In this document: positions 1 through 8,676 of the stretch, in pieces
How the letters are laid out: each line of letters begins with the position of its first letter
Position numbering within the stretch: position 1 is the first letter of the stretch
NCBI GenBank assembly: GCA_964514385.1
Contig: CAZEQJ010000046.1
Location: 1-21,845 of the forward strand
DNA from: CAZEQJ01 sp964514385
GTDB taxonomy: Bacteria; Bacteroidota; Bacteroidia; Cytophagales; Cyclobacteriaceae
Length of the DNA: 21,845 bases
Direction of reading: 5' to 3'
Notes under the pieces: generated by a model
The model's input: only the letters and a program-made list of their open reading frames with translations
Databases searched by the model: none
What the model was told of the DNA's origin: nothing
Program-made: the position numbers and the translations under genes

Positions 1-1064
1 AATGTTGTCGCCAGATCAACCATGGCCGTGAGACTGTTAATGAAATTCATCAAAATAACGTACGCCCCTGCACCCAGTATCAATATAGTAACCAAATAAA
101 GCCTTTTGGTATACGTTGGATTACCTGACATTACTTCAATGCTGTGTGCCACTGACCTTCCATAACCGTCAATCAATGTGATTGAAGTACTAAACATGGT
201 AGTAAATGCCGCAATAGCAATAATGATATAACTCCATTGCCCAATCACTGAAGTATACATATTCACAATTTGTGACGCAAAGTCTGCCGATGAGTTGGAT
301 AAGACTTCTGAACTTGGAAAGATGATTTTTGCTCCCATTACCAGAAAACAAACAGCCAAAACTCCTGATATAAGATACCCGATATTGAAATCCAGCAATG
401 ACTGCTTTAAGGAAGGATAATAACCTGAAGTGCGTATTTTCTCTTCCATCCATAAACTGCTCCAGGTAGACAGGTCAATAGCTGTAGGCATCCAACCCAT
501 TAAGGCAATGAGAAATAGTATCCCGGTAGATGAATATGGTACAGGTTTATCCATGACTGCTACCATATCACCATCCTGAAAAAGAACAGAAAAAAAGGTA
601 AAAAGGGTAGAAATCAGCAAAACAGAGGCAACTACCTTTAACAGGTTATCAAGGATGGAAAACTGCCCAAGCGCCAATATCAATATCGTTACCGTCAGCG
701 AAACTGCAATCCAGATATTGATGGGAATATTTGCATTTAACAGGTTAGCCATCAGTCCTGCCGTAACAAAGGTAACGGCTGCTGTCACAATAAACATGGA
801 TACAAATGTCAGCAGGATATACAGGTACATTGCCCATTTTCCAATTTCATTATAGCCGTGCAGGATATTTTTTCCTGAAATATTGGTATATCGGACAGTG
901 AATTCAAAAAACGGGTATTTAAACAGATTTGCCAGAATTACAGCCCATAAAAATGCCAACCCATAATCGGCACCTGCTCTGGTGGATTGTACAAGATGGG
1001 ATACACCAATACATGTACTGGCAAATAATATCCCCGGCCCAAACACTTTTAATAAATGTTGCAT
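1..1064 (-). CDS. NRAMP-related membrane transporter (3' end cut off by window edge)
   Basis: The reverse strand reads open from an ATG at 1062-1064 to the window edge, giving 354 codons. The protein is very hydrophobic with many membrane helices. Its start, MQHLLKVFGPGILFA then STCIGVSHLVQSTRAGADYG, has the GPG-x-L-x-A opening and AG-x-x-(Y/F)G pattern of NRAMP helix 1. A second landmark is MGWMPTAIDLS (M192-P193-T194), which lines up with NRAMP helix 6. NRAMP proteins import divalent metals with protons across the inner membrane. Here the helix 1 metal motif DPGN reads GVSH (residues 20-23) and the helix 6 MPH reads MPT, so the substrate may not be Mn or Fe. Family members are usually about 400-450 residues, so roughly 60-90 residues should be missing. 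It is divergent from the protease gene at 1168, 103 bases away. Confidence 0.8.
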   Translation of the reverse strand, partial: MQHLLKVFGPGILFASTCIGVSHLVQSTRAGADYGLAFLWAVILANLFKYPFFEFTVRYTNISGKNILHGYNEIGKWAMYLYILLTFVSMFIVTAAVTFVTAGLMANLLNANIPINIWIAVSLTVTILILALGQFSILDNLLKVVASVLLISTLFTFFSVLFQDGDMVAVMDKPVPYSSTGILFLIALMGWMPTAIDLSTWSSLWMEEKIRTSGYYPSLKQSLLDFNIGYLISGVLAVCFLVMGAKIIFPSSEVLSNSSADFASQIVNMYTSVIGQWSYIIIAIAAFTTMFSTSITLIDGYGRSVAHSIEVMSGNPTYTKRLYLVTILILGAGAYVILMNFINSLTAMVDLATT

Positions 1065-1140
1065 TATATAAAATGAAACTAACTTCCTGTTTTGTTTTAA
1101 CCCTTTCAAAGATTTACTCGTATGTAAAGGGTGTCATTTT

Positions 1141-1148
1141 CAAAATTA
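1141..1148 (-). promoter_or_regulatory. Possible -7 box (TAATTTTG) for the NRAMP-related gene
   Basis: On the minus strand this octamer matches the Bacteroidota -7 consensus TAnnTTTG exactly. It would give a leader of roughly 70 bases before the ATG at 1064. No TTG lies at the expected 17-23 base distance upstream, so the call is weak. The rest of the 103-base divergent gap (1065-1167) shows no clear promoter for the protease gene. Confidence 0.25.
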
Positions 1149-1167
1149 GGTCAAAAATAATTGAAGC

Positions 1168-2649
1168 ATGAATAAGAGACAGTATTACCTGGGTTTGATA
1201 TTCGCATCCGTATTGGGAGGAGCCATTAGTCTAGGAGGGTTCCAGTTATTAAACGATACCAAATCGACCACAATCGATAATCAGACCGAATCGATGAATA
1301 CCCGATTTACGAACTTCATTGATTCGTCAGATTATGTGGTGCCGAAAGGTTTGAATTTTGTGCATGCCGCGGAAATCGCTACTCCTACAGTTGTACACAT
1401 AAGAAGTGAAATACGACGATCCGAAAGTCAGGGCGGTTCCCCATGGGATGATTTTTTCAGAGAATTCTGGGGTGAAGAGTATCAGCCCAGACGACCGCGG
1501 CCGGGAGAGGCATCCGGTTCCGGCGTTATCATATCTGCAGACGGTTACATTGTGACCAATAACCATGTAGTGGAAAATGCAGAAAAAATCGAGATCGTGC
1601 TTGCAGATAACCATGAATACGATGCCGAATTGATAGGAACGGACCCTACCACTGATATCGCTTTACTGAAAATTGAGGCTACCGGATTACCTTATCTTGA
1701 GTTTGGAAATTCTGATAAAGTAAAGGTAGGCGAATGGGTGATAGCCGTTGGCAATCCGTTTAATCTTACGTCTACAGTCACTGCCGGCATCGTTAGCGCT
1801 AAAGCAAGAAGTATTGATATTCTGCGACGAAGGACCAATCTTAGCGTGGAATCCTTTATCCAGACAGATGCCGCAGTAAACCCGGGAAATAGCGGTGGTG
1901 CTCTGGTAAACCTTAATGGAGAGCTGGTAGGAATAAATACTGCTATCGCAACGCCAACCGGCACATTCGCGGGTTATAGTTTTGCTGTGCCTTCGGCGCT
2001 CGTGATCAAGGTAGTATCTGACCTGAAGGAGTTTGGGGTAGTACAGCGTGCGTTGCTTGGGGTAAATATTGCAGAAGTAACACAGGATCTGGCGGAAGAT
2101 AACGGACTGGATGAGATAAAAGGAATCTATGTAGTAGCTGTGCAGCCTAACTCTGCGGCAGAAGATGCCGGCCTTAAAGATGGGGATATCATCATCTCTA
2201 TTAATGATGTAAAAGTGGAAAATATAGCTGAGCTTCAGGAACAGGTAGCGCGCTACCGCCCGGGTGACAAAGTAAATGTGGTATACGTACGTGACGGTGA
2301 TTATTATGAAACCAAAACAACCCTGAAAAACAGCAGCAAAACCACCGAAGTGGTGAAAAAAGAAGTGGTGATTGAAGGGGCCACCTTTAAGCCAGTGGAT
2401 TCAGAAACCATGAAAAAGCTTGAGCTGAACTATGGTATACAGATCGACGAGTTGAGTAGTGGTAAATTCAAGGATGCCGGTATGAAAGAAGGCTTTATTG
2501 TGACAAAGGTGGGTGAACGCCCTATACGTACCATCAGCGATTTTCAAAATACCTTAAGTTATATCCGAGAAAATGGAGAAGGTGGTGTATTGATCGAAGG
2601 TTATTACCCTGATGGTGAAAAAGCTTACTATGGTTTAGGACTGGATTAA
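1168..2649 (+). CDS. htrA: HtrA/Deg-family (Do-like) periplasmic serine protease
   Basis: The protein has 493 residues. HtrA proteases degrade or chaperone damaged envelope proteins. An N-terminal hydrophobic segment (about residues 7-28) acts as signal or anchor, placing the rest in the periplasm. The trypsin-like domain carries the full triad: His133 in TNNHVV, Asp163 in TTDIALL, and Ser242 in NPGNSGG. Residues 84-114, rich in acidic, Trp and Arg-Pro residues, correspond to the LA loop. Two PDZ domains follow: PDZ1 at about 290-385, with LLGVNI and GDIIISIND, and a shorter PDZ2 at about 400-493. Length and order fit the DegP/DegQ type, and the sequence alone does not separate the two. The start, MNKRQYYLG, directly precedes the membrane segment. 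A strong terminator at 2681-2709 ends the unit, so the gene is probably transcribed alone. Confidence 0.95.
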   Translation: MNKRQYYLGLIFASVLGGAISLGGFQLLNDTKSTTIDNQTESMNTRFTNFIDSSDYVVPKGLNFVHAAEIATPTVVHIRSEIRRSESQGGSPWDDFFREFWGEEYQPRRPRPGEASGSGVIISADGYIVTNNHVVENAEKIEIVLADNHEYDAELIGTDPTTDIALLKIEATGLPYLEFGNSDKVKVGEWVIAVGNPFNLTSTVTAGIVSAKARSIDILRRRTNLSVESFIQTDAAVNPGNSGGALVNLNGELVGINTAIATPTGTFAGYSFAVPSALVIKVVSDLKEFGVVQRALLGVNIAEVTQDLAEDNGLDEIKGIYVVAVQPNSAAEDAGLKDGDIIISINDVKVENIAELQEQVARYRPGDKVNVVYVRDGDYYETKTTLKNSSKTTEVVKKEVVIEGATFKPVDSETMKKLELNYGIQIDELSSGKFKDAGMKEGFIVTKVGERPIRTISDFQNTLSYIRENGEGGVLIEGYYPDGEKAYYGLGLD

Positions 2650-2680
2650 TGTTGTCTTAACCGGATATATGTAATAGATT

Positions 2681-2709
2681 AAGCCCTTCAAACCTGAAGG
2701 GCTTTTTTT
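2681..2709 (+). terminator. Rho-independent terminator after the HtrA gene
   Basis: A perfect 10-bp stem (AAGCCCTTCA / TGAAGGGCTT, 2681-2690 and 2695-2704) closes a 4-base loop AACC. The T run spans 2703-2709. The last T lies directly before the ATG of the next gene at 2710, so the 3' arm also provides the only SD-like stretch (GAAGGG) for that gene. Confidence 0.9.
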
Positions 2710-4230
2710 ATGAACAAAAATCAACTACTCGATAATCTTGGCATAACTGCAATGGATGTATCCGGAGCGACAGGTGGGCATTTTTTTGATCCACAGCCTG
2801 AAAAAATTGAAACTTTTACCCCTATTGATGGCAGTTATTTATCCACTTTATCCGAAACTTCAGCAGAAGACTACGATGAAATTGTCCAAAAATCACAGGA
2901 AGCATTTTTGCTTTGGCGACAGGTACCGGCACCGCAAAGAGGTGATATGGTACGTGTATTTGGCAATAAACTAAGGCATCATAAAGACGCACTGGGCAGG
3001 TTGGTGTCATTGGAAATGGGTAAATCGTTGCAGGAGGGCCTGGGTGAAGTTCAGGAAATGATAGACATTTGCGATTTTGCCGTGGGGCTATCACGACAGC
3101 TTTACGGGCTGACCATGCACTCCGAGAGGCCAAATCATCGTATGTATGAACAATATCACCCGCTTGGGCCTGTTGGCATAATATCAGCATTCAACTTCCC
3201 TGTGGCAGTGTGGGCCTGGAATGCCATGATAGCCTGGGTATGCGGGGATACGGTCATCTGGAAGCCCTCAGAAAAGGTACCACTTTGCGCACTCGCTGTA
3301 CAAAAAATCGGCGCGGAGGTGATCCATGAAACAGGATCACCGGAGGGCATTATGAACCTGGTATTCGGAGGTCGGGCGTTAGGTAATAAAATGGCTAAAG
3401 ATGATCGGATTCCACTTATATCAGCTACCGGATCCATCCCTATGGGTAAATCTGTCGCAGAAACTGTAGGAAAAAGACTTGGAAAAACGTTGCTGGAACT
3501 CGGTGGCAATAATGCCGTGATTATTACACCTACCGCAGACCTTAAACTTGTAATTCCGGGCGTTGTGTTTGGTGCTATTGGTACCTGCGGCCAGCGGTGC
3601 ACAAGCACACGCAGGCTGATTATTCATGAGTCGATTTATGATACAGTTTGCGAAAAACTACAACATGCCTATCACCAGCTGAAAATTGGTTCTCCTCTTG
3701 ATGAAAATAGCCATGTAGGCCCATTAATTGATCAATCAGCTGTAGATGCATACCTGCATGCGATTCAAATTCTGAATGAAAATGGCGCAAAACCATTGGT
3801 GGAGGGTGGTATCCTGGACCGTGAGGGGTATTATGTCAAACCCTGTATTTATGAGGCGGATCCTACATGGGAAATTGTGCAGCACGAAACATTCGCCCCT
3901 ATTCTCTATGTAACAAAATACAAAGAAATTGAGGAAGCAATCGCAATACAGAATGGCGTGGTGCAAGGATTGAGTTCTGCCATCATGACACAAAATATAC
4001 GTGAGTCCGAACTGTTTTTAAGTGCATCAGGGTCTGATTGTGGTATCGCAAATGTAAACATAGGCACCTCTGGGGCAGAAATAGGAGGTGCATTTGGGGG
4101 TGAAAAGGAAACTGGCGGTGGAAGAGAATCCGGGTCAGATGCATGGAAAGCCTACATGCGAAGACAAACCAATACCATTAATTATGGAACTGAGTTGCCA
4201 CTCGCTCAGGGAATCCGGTTTGAACTGTAG
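2710..4230 (+). CDS. amaB: ALDH7-family aldehyde dehydrogenase (piperidine-6-carboxylate / aminoadipate semialdehyde dehydrogenase type)
   Basis: This 506-residue NAD(P)-dependent aldehyde dehydrogenase has all catalytic parts: Asn162 in AFNFP, Glu263 in LLELGG, and nucleophile Cys297 in CGQRCTSTRR. The C-terminal stretch from NVNIGTSGAEIGG through GGEKETGGGRESGSDAW to MRRQTNTINY is characteristic of ALDH7A1/AmaB. By family knowledge these oxidise alpha-aminoadipate semialdehyde in lysine breakdown, though some also handle other aldehydes. Nothing else in the window belongs to lysine degradation, so the pathway is inferred from the family only. The N-terminus MNKNQLLDNLGI resembles relatives and supports the ATG at 2710, although it directly abuts the upstream terminator. 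A later Met at residue 15 (position 2752) is a less likely start. No promoter consensus is visible in the 60-base gap. Confidence 0.9.
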   Translation: MNKNQLLDNLGITAMDVSGATGGHFFDPQPEKIETFTPIDGSYLSTLSETSAEDYDEIVQKSQEAFLLWRQVPAPQRGDMVRVFGNKLRHHKDALGRLVSLEMGKSLQEGLGEVQEMIDICDFAVGLSRQLYGLTMHSERPNHRMYEQYHPLGPVGIISAFNFPVAVWAWNAMIAWVCGDTVIWKPSEKVPLCALAVQKIGAEVIHETGSPEGIMNLVFGGRALGNKMAKDDRIPLISATGSIPMGKSVAETVGKRLGKTLLELGGNNAVIITPTADLKLVIPGVVFGAIGTCGQRCTSTRRLIIHESIYDTVCEKLQHAYHQLKIGSPLDENSHVGPLIDQSAVDAYLHAIQILNENGAKPLVEGGILDREGYYVKPCIYEADPTWEIVQHETFAPILYVTKYKEIEEAIAIQNGVVQGLSSAIMTQNIRESELFLSASGSDCGIANVNIGTSGAEIGGAFGGEKETGGGRESGSDAWKAYMRRQTNTINYGTELPLAQGIRFEL

Positions 4231-4319
4231 AAAATACGGTTGTAATATTTAGTAGAAGTTTACAATTACAATTCCACCGGAATTACTTTTATTTACACAA
4301 TAAAACTGAAAAGCGCCTA

Positions 4320-4730
4320 ATGAGTACCAACAAGAAGAAATATCATTCGGTAATGCTTATCGATGATAACGAGATCGATAATCTCATCAACCAAAAAATG
4401 ATCGAGGCTACCACGCTATCCAAATATGTTTACATCCATACAGGAGCCAGGAGCGCCATTGAATTTTTAAAAAATATCGAACAACTGGAGGAAAACGGAT
4501 CGGATATTCTTCCTGAATACATTTTTCTTGATATCGATATGCCGCTGATGGATGGGTTTCAGTTTTTGGAGGAGTTTGAAAAGCTTTCCGCCGCCACAAA
4601 GGACAAAAGCAAAATCATAATGCTTACTTCATCCATCAACCCGCAGGATATGAACAAATCGAAAAAATATCCTTTCGTGAAGAAGTATATCAACAAGCCC
4701 TTGTCAAACGAAAACCTGGAAGAATTATAA
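4320..4730 (+). CDS. Stand-alone CheY-like response regulator receiver protein
   Basis: The 136-residue protein is a single receiver domain without an output domain. The phosphorylation site is complete: acidic pair Asp15-Asp16 (LIDDNEID), phospho-acceptor Asp71 in FLDIDMPLMDGF, Thr103 in MLTSS, and Lys126 in INKPL. Such proteins pass phosphate from a histidine kinase to a partner by protein contact. No kinase is encoded nearby, so the kinase and partner are unknown. The gene follows the aldehyde dehydrogenase by 89 bases without a clear terminator or promoter. Its TAA (4728-4730) overlaps the stop of the convergent gene at 4725. Confidence 0.93.
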   Translation: MSTNKKKYHSVMLIDDNEIDNLINQKMIEATTLSKYVYIHTGARSAIEFLKNIEQLEENGSDILPEYIFLDIDMPLMDGFQFLEEFEKLSAATKDKSKIIMLTSSINPQDMNKSKKYPFVKKYINKPLSNENLEEL

Positions 4731-6179
4731 ATAGGAGCTCATCTTCCCGATGAGTTCCTCAGAGAAGCTGACCAGCAAGGTTGGGTGAAAAAGCCCGTCA
4801 TTAGGATTAGGCAGCTTTTCTACTATTGATTTTATTTTCGGATGTTTGTCTCGCTTATTCTCGCTTACGGCAATTTTCAGGGCCTTGACAAACATGAACA
4901 CGTTTTCACAATTCTCCTTGCCCATCAAACGTATATTGCGCTGTATACTGTTGACCAGCTGATTAAACAGATCATACTCCTTCATCATGCAATAATGCAT
5001 GGCGAGAAGGGTTTTCACCTCAAGCTGAGCGAGCTGATATTTTTTGAAACTTATTTTATTCAATAAATCATTTAACCAGGTAGCAGCACGCTGGTAGTCC
5101 TCAGCATAAAAGGCCGACAATGATCGATAAGTATAGTATACGATCATGTTTTTAGGATCCATACTGTCATCATCCAGGTCGACGAACAGGGCTTTATTTT
5201 CTTCATCCAACGTGTCGACATTCTGAAAGCGAATGGCACGTTCCAGCTTAGCAATCAAAAACGTGGACGGAAAACAGTACACAGCATAGTTGGTGAAAAG
5301 CGACTCGCTGGAGTCATTAATCTCTTCGTAATATGATTCTGCCTTACGGTAAACTTTAAAATTGGTGTAGTAATGGAATTTGAGATACTCAAAAACCAGA
5401 TTGAGATGGTAATAGATGGAATCCAGCTTATAGGTTTCAAATATTTTGCTGACGTTGCTGAAAATATCTTCAAGTGGCTCCTCATCTATCTGACTATGAA
5501 CCTCAGAATCAGCTTCGACAAACAGCCGGTGAAAGATCAGCACACAATCATAATAGACATATAATCGATGGGACTCATGGTTCTTGCTGATGCTGTGCAG
5601 CTCCTTTACCAAAAGGGAAAGTTCAAGTTTACCCAACTTATTTCCGCTGAGAAAATATTCACCAAATTTACTGAAATATTCACCCATCATTATTTCCGCT
5701 TTATCTAATGAAAGCATGTAGGCTACATGACGGTTGTAGAGCTGGGAATAATTGAAATAGTCAGGCGTATCAAGGTGAAGCTTTTTAAGCGATTTATACA
5801 CAATGGTCAGCTCGTTGGAAAGATCATAATCGAGCAGCTCCTTCTCCATCTTTTTTAAGGTCGCTACGGCAAGTGTTTTCTTCTTTGTAAAGACAATCTC
5901 ATTGATGTTGGCTACTTTTTTAAGAATATCTGCCCGCGGGCTTTCCATCTGCTCGAGAAGGTACTCCTCAATTTTCTGATTCAGACGGGAGCGAAGTGTG
6001 TAGTAAGCATTCGGATTTACATCCAGCTCACCCATAATTTTTTCATCTGACACTTGCTTTTCACGCATAGCCTTAAGAAGAAAGGCCGACTTCTCTGCAT
6101 TGCTTTCGACAAGAGACTTATAAATGCTTTCTACGTCCTGTTCAGATAGTTGCTTAATTACATTTTTTAGTTTCGCCAT
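4725..6179 (-). CDS. Unrecognised 484-residue helical protein, possible N-terminal winged-helix segment
   Basis: I do not recognise this protein. It has no signal peptide, membrane segment or enzyme motif, so it is probably cytoplasmic. The first 80 residues (EKIMGELDVNPNAYY then TLRSRLNQKIEEYL) could form a small helix-turn-helix or winged-helix unit. Residues from about 100 to 480 are rich in Leu, Tyr, Phe and charged residues in helical periodicity. The pattern resembles TPR-like helical hairpins (for example YRSLSAFYAEDYQRAATWL), without a clean TPR consensus. It starts at ATG 6177-6179, 122 bases from the divergent sugar kinase. It converges on the receiver gene with a 6-base overlap. 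A scaffold or signalling partner role is possible but is only inferred from position. Other candidates are a Bacteroidota-specific regulator or a degenerate TPR protein. Confidence 0.8.
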   Translation of the reverse strand: MAKLKNVIKQLSEQDVESIYKSLVESNAEKSAFLLKAMREKQVSDEKIMGELDVNPNAYYTLRSRLNQKIEEYLLEQMESPRADILKKVANINEIVFTKKKTLAVATLKKMEKELLDYDLSNELTIVYKSLKKLHLDTPDYFNYSQLYNRHVAYMLSLDKAEIMMGEYFSKFGEYFLSGNKLGKLELSLLVKELHSISKNHESHRLYVYYDCVLIFHRLFVEADSEVHSQIDEEPLEDIFSNVSKIFETYKLDSIYYHLNLVFEYLKFHYYTNFKVYRKAESYYEEINDSSESLFTNYAVYCFPSTFLIAKLERAIRFQNVDTLDEENKALFVDLDDDSMDPKNMIVYYTYRSLSAFYAEDYQRAATWLNDLLNKISFKKYQLAQLEVKTLLAMHYCMMKEYDLFNQLVNSIQRNIRLMGKENCENVFMFVKALKIAVSENKRDKHPKIKSIVEKLPNPNDGLFHPTLLVSFSEELIGKMSSYL

Positions 6180-6301
6180 GGATTAAACGTAATTTAGTTA
6201 AGTTGCTGGTAGAATAGTCTCAATAAATGTTCCTAAAAATAGGTTTTTATTTTGAATCCTATAATTTTTGCCTCCGAATAATACTAAATATCCCTGAATA
6301 T

Positions 6302-7306
6302 ATGCGAAAATATAATGTTTTTGGTCTCGGCAACGCTCTTGTAGATATTGTGATGGAGGTAGACGACAGCTTCTTGTCTGATAACCAGGTGGAAAAGGGT
6401 ATCATGACGCTGGTTGATGAAAAACGCCAGTTTGACCTGCTAAGCAAAGTTACGGTAGATGAAGAGATGATGGCCTGCGGCGGTAGTGCAGCAAATACGA
6501 TCATTGCCGTCAGCCAGCTGGGGGGATCGTCGTTTTACAGCTTCAAAGTGGCCGATGATTTTCACGGTAAGATATATATGGATGACCTTGAAAATGGTGG
6601 CGTAGACTTCAACGCCACACGCGCTATCGCCGCTGATGAAGATATCACCGGCAAATGTCTGGTGATGGTTTCACCTGACGCACAGCGGACCATGAATACA
6701 TTTCTTGGTGTAACATCGCATTTATCGCCCGCAGAAATTGACGAAGAAGCATTAAAAGCAAGTGAATACCTCTACATGGAAGGTTATCTTGTGTCCTCCC
6801 CTGCAGCCAGGGAAGCCATGCTGAAAGCCATTGCCATAGCCCGTGACAATAATGTGAAGGTAGCTTTTACTTTTTCTGATCCAAGCATGGCGCAGTATTT
6901 CAGGGAAGGCTTGCATGAAGTAATGGATCATAAACCTGACCTGCTATTCTGCAATGAACATGAGGCCATGCTTTTTACTGAATCTGAAACCCTCGAGTCA
7001 GCAGTTGAAATATTGCGTAAACAAACCGATCTGCTGGTGATCACCCGAGGAAGTGATGGTTCAGTGATCATTAGCGGAGAGAACAAAATTGAAATCGATC
7101 CCGTTAAAACAAAAGCTGTAGACACAAACGGTGCAGGTGATATGTACGCCGGCGCATTTCTTTATGCAGTCACTAACGGTTTTGGCCTGGAAAAAGCCGG
7201 ACATCTGGCCTCTGCCTGCGCAGCGGCTGTAGTATCGCAATACGGGCCCAGACTGAAAGAACATCGATTACGGGAAATTGCTGAAACTATTTTAAAAACT
7301 AACTAA
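6302..7306 (+). CDS. PfkB/ribokinase-family sugar kinase, adenosine kinase-like
   Basis: The protein has 334 residues. PfkB kinases transfer phosphate from ATP to a sugar or nucleoside hydroxyl. Signature 1 is present as CGGSAANTIIAVSQLGG (residues 59-75). Signature 2 is DTNGAGDMYAGAF, starting at Asp274, with catalytic base Asp280. The opening FGLGNALVDIVMEV and the overall layout match the group annotated as adenosine kinase in Bacteroidota, but substrate choice cannot be proved from sequence. I place the start at ATG 6302 because residues from MRKYNVFGLGN align with the family. An in-frame ATG at 6227 would add 25 residues without family character. The M16 peptidase gene begins 11 bases after the stop, suggesting a shared transcript. 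Confidence 0.9.
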   Translation: MRKYNVFGLGNALVDIVMEVDDSFLSDNQVEKGIMTLVDEKRQFDLLSKVTVDEEMMACGGSAANTIIAVSQLGGSSFYSFKVADDFHGKIYMDDLENGGVDFNATRAIAADEDITGKCLVMVSPDAQRTMNTFLGVTSHLSPAEIDEEALKASEYLYMEGYLVSSPAAREAMLKAIAIARDNNVKVAFTFSDPSMAQYFREGLHEVMDHKPDLLFCNEHEAMLFTESETLESAVEILRKQTDLLVITRGSDGSVIISGENKIEIDPVKTKAVDTNGAGDMYAGAFLYAVTNGFGLEKAGHLASACAAAVVSQYGPRLKEHRLREIAETILKTN

Positions 7307-7317
7307 AACTATTCCTT

Positions 7318-8667
7318 ATGAAAAAAATCGCCATCTTCATTCTGCTGTGGAGCACGCTTCTCGCCGGCACGGATGACCCCATCAAATTTGTTGAATATGA
7401 CCTTGATAACGGATTGCACGTAATCCTGCATCAGGATAACAGTACCCCTATTGTAGCCGTGTCGGTATTGTATCATGTCGGCTCAAAAAACGAACCCGAA
7501 GGACGCACCGGCTTTGCTCATTTCTTTGAACACCTGATGTTTGAAGGCAGTGAAAACATCGGACGTGGTGAATACATGAAGATTATTCAGGGCGCAGGTG
7601 GTACGTTAAATGCAAATACCTCCCATGATCGTACCTTTTACTACCAGATATTGCCAAGCAACCAGCTGGAACTGGGGCTTTATATGGAAAGTGAGCGTAT
7701 GTTACATGCCAAGATTGATTCTACCGGTATAGCCACCCAAAAGGAAGTGGTAAAAGAAGAAAAGAGGACCCGCATCGACAACCAGCCATATGCTAGTTTT
7801 CAGGAAAAAATGTTTGCAGCAGCCTATGCAGGTACTAATTACGAATGGACTCCAATCGGTTCATTTGCCGATATTGACGCTGCTACCGAGCAGGATTTTG
7901 AAGACTTTTATAGTACCTTTTATGTTCCGAATAATGCGACCTTGTCCATAGCAGGTGATTTTGACATCGACCAGGCCAAAGAATGGATAGAGGCGTATTT
8001 TTCAGAAATACCGCGAGGTACTAAAGATATTCCAAGACCTGATTTTGAAGTACCCACATTGAGTGAAGAAGTAAGAGAAGAGGTATTTGACAACATCCAG
8101 TTACCCGGTGTATTTCAGGGATACCTGACACCTGCGCAGGGCACTGACGATTATTACGCCATGAATGTTCTGTCCACGGTGCTTTCAGGCGGACCCAGCG
8201 CTCGTTTCCAGAAAGAGATAGTCGATGAGCAGGAGAAGGCGCTTGTAACGCTTGCGGCACCTTTTGCGCTTGAGGCAGGCGGATTATTTATTGTGGCAGG
8301 CATTACCTCAGCAGGTACCACTTCCGAAGCGCTTGAAGAAGCCATGAATGCCGAAGTAGAAAAGGTTAAAAATGAGCTTATTCCGGAACGCGAATTTGAA
8401 AAAGTATTGAATCAGATCGAAAGTGATTTCGTAACCAGTAACAGTTCTATGGCTGGAATTGCGGAAACACTGGCCAACTATCATGTGTATTTTGGTGATG
8501 CAAACCTGATCAACACTGAAATTGAGCGTTACAGAAAAGTCACCCGTGAAGATCTGATGCGTGTTGCCAAAAAGTACCTCAATGAAGACAACCGTGTCAC
8601 CTTATATTATCTTCCAAAGTCTATGCAATCACAACCTGCTGATTCACCTGTTGAAACTGATAACTAA
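7318..8667 (+). CDS. M16 zinc metallopeptidase, catalytic subunit of a pair
   Basis: The 449-residue protein has an N-terminal signal sequence (MKKIAIFILLWSTLLAG), so it is probably exported. The inverted zinc motif HFFEH sits at residues 68-72. The distal zinc-binding Glu is expected in VVKEEKR (Glu147 or Glu148). It has the usual two-lobe M16B length. In the second lobe Arg296 (GPSARFQKEI) is kept, but the Tyr expected a little further on reads Val310 (EKALVTLA). By family knowledge the Arg/Tyr pair positions substrate, so this protein appears to need a partner. The next gene, 9 bases downstream, has exactly the opposite set of residues. The substrate is unknown; peptide turnover in the periplasm is the usual guess. 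Confidence 0.93.
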   Translation: MKKIAIFILLWSTLLAGTDDPIKFVEYDLDNGLHVILHQDNSTPIVAVSVLYHVGSKNEPEGRTGFAHFFEHLMFEGSENIGRGEYMKIIQGAGGTLNANTSHDRTFYYQILPSNQLELGLYMESERMLHAKIDSTGIATQKEVVKEEKRTRIDNQPYASFQEKMFAAAYAGTNYEWTPIGSFADIDAATEQDFEDFYSTFYVPNNATLSIAGDFDIDQAKEWIEAYFSEIPRGTKDIPRPDFEVPTLSEEVREEVFDNIQLPGVFQGYLTPAQGTDDYYAMNVLSTVLSGGPSARFQKEIVDEQEKALVTLAAPFALEAGGLFIVAGITSAGTTSEALEEAMNAEVEKVKNELIPEREFEKVLNQIESDFVTSNSSMAGIAETLANYHVYFGDANLINTEIERYRKVTREDLMRVAKKYLNEDNRVTLYYLPKSMQSQPADSPVETDN

Positions 8668-8676
8668 TACGACATT

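Noticed and set aside
14..1020. Plus-strand open frames within the NRAMP-related gene
   Set aside because: They are short shadows. The minus-strand frame is continuous and has clear membrane-helix and family motifs.
3156..3608. 150-residue antisense open frame inside the aldehyde dehydrogenase gene
   Set aside because: It lies wholly opposite a strongly conserved coding region, shows no family pattern, and is a by-product of codon use there.
6227..6301. In-frame N-terminal extension of the sugar kinase from ATG 6227
   Set aside because: The 25 added residues lack family character, while MRKYNVFGLGN at 6302 fits the family start.
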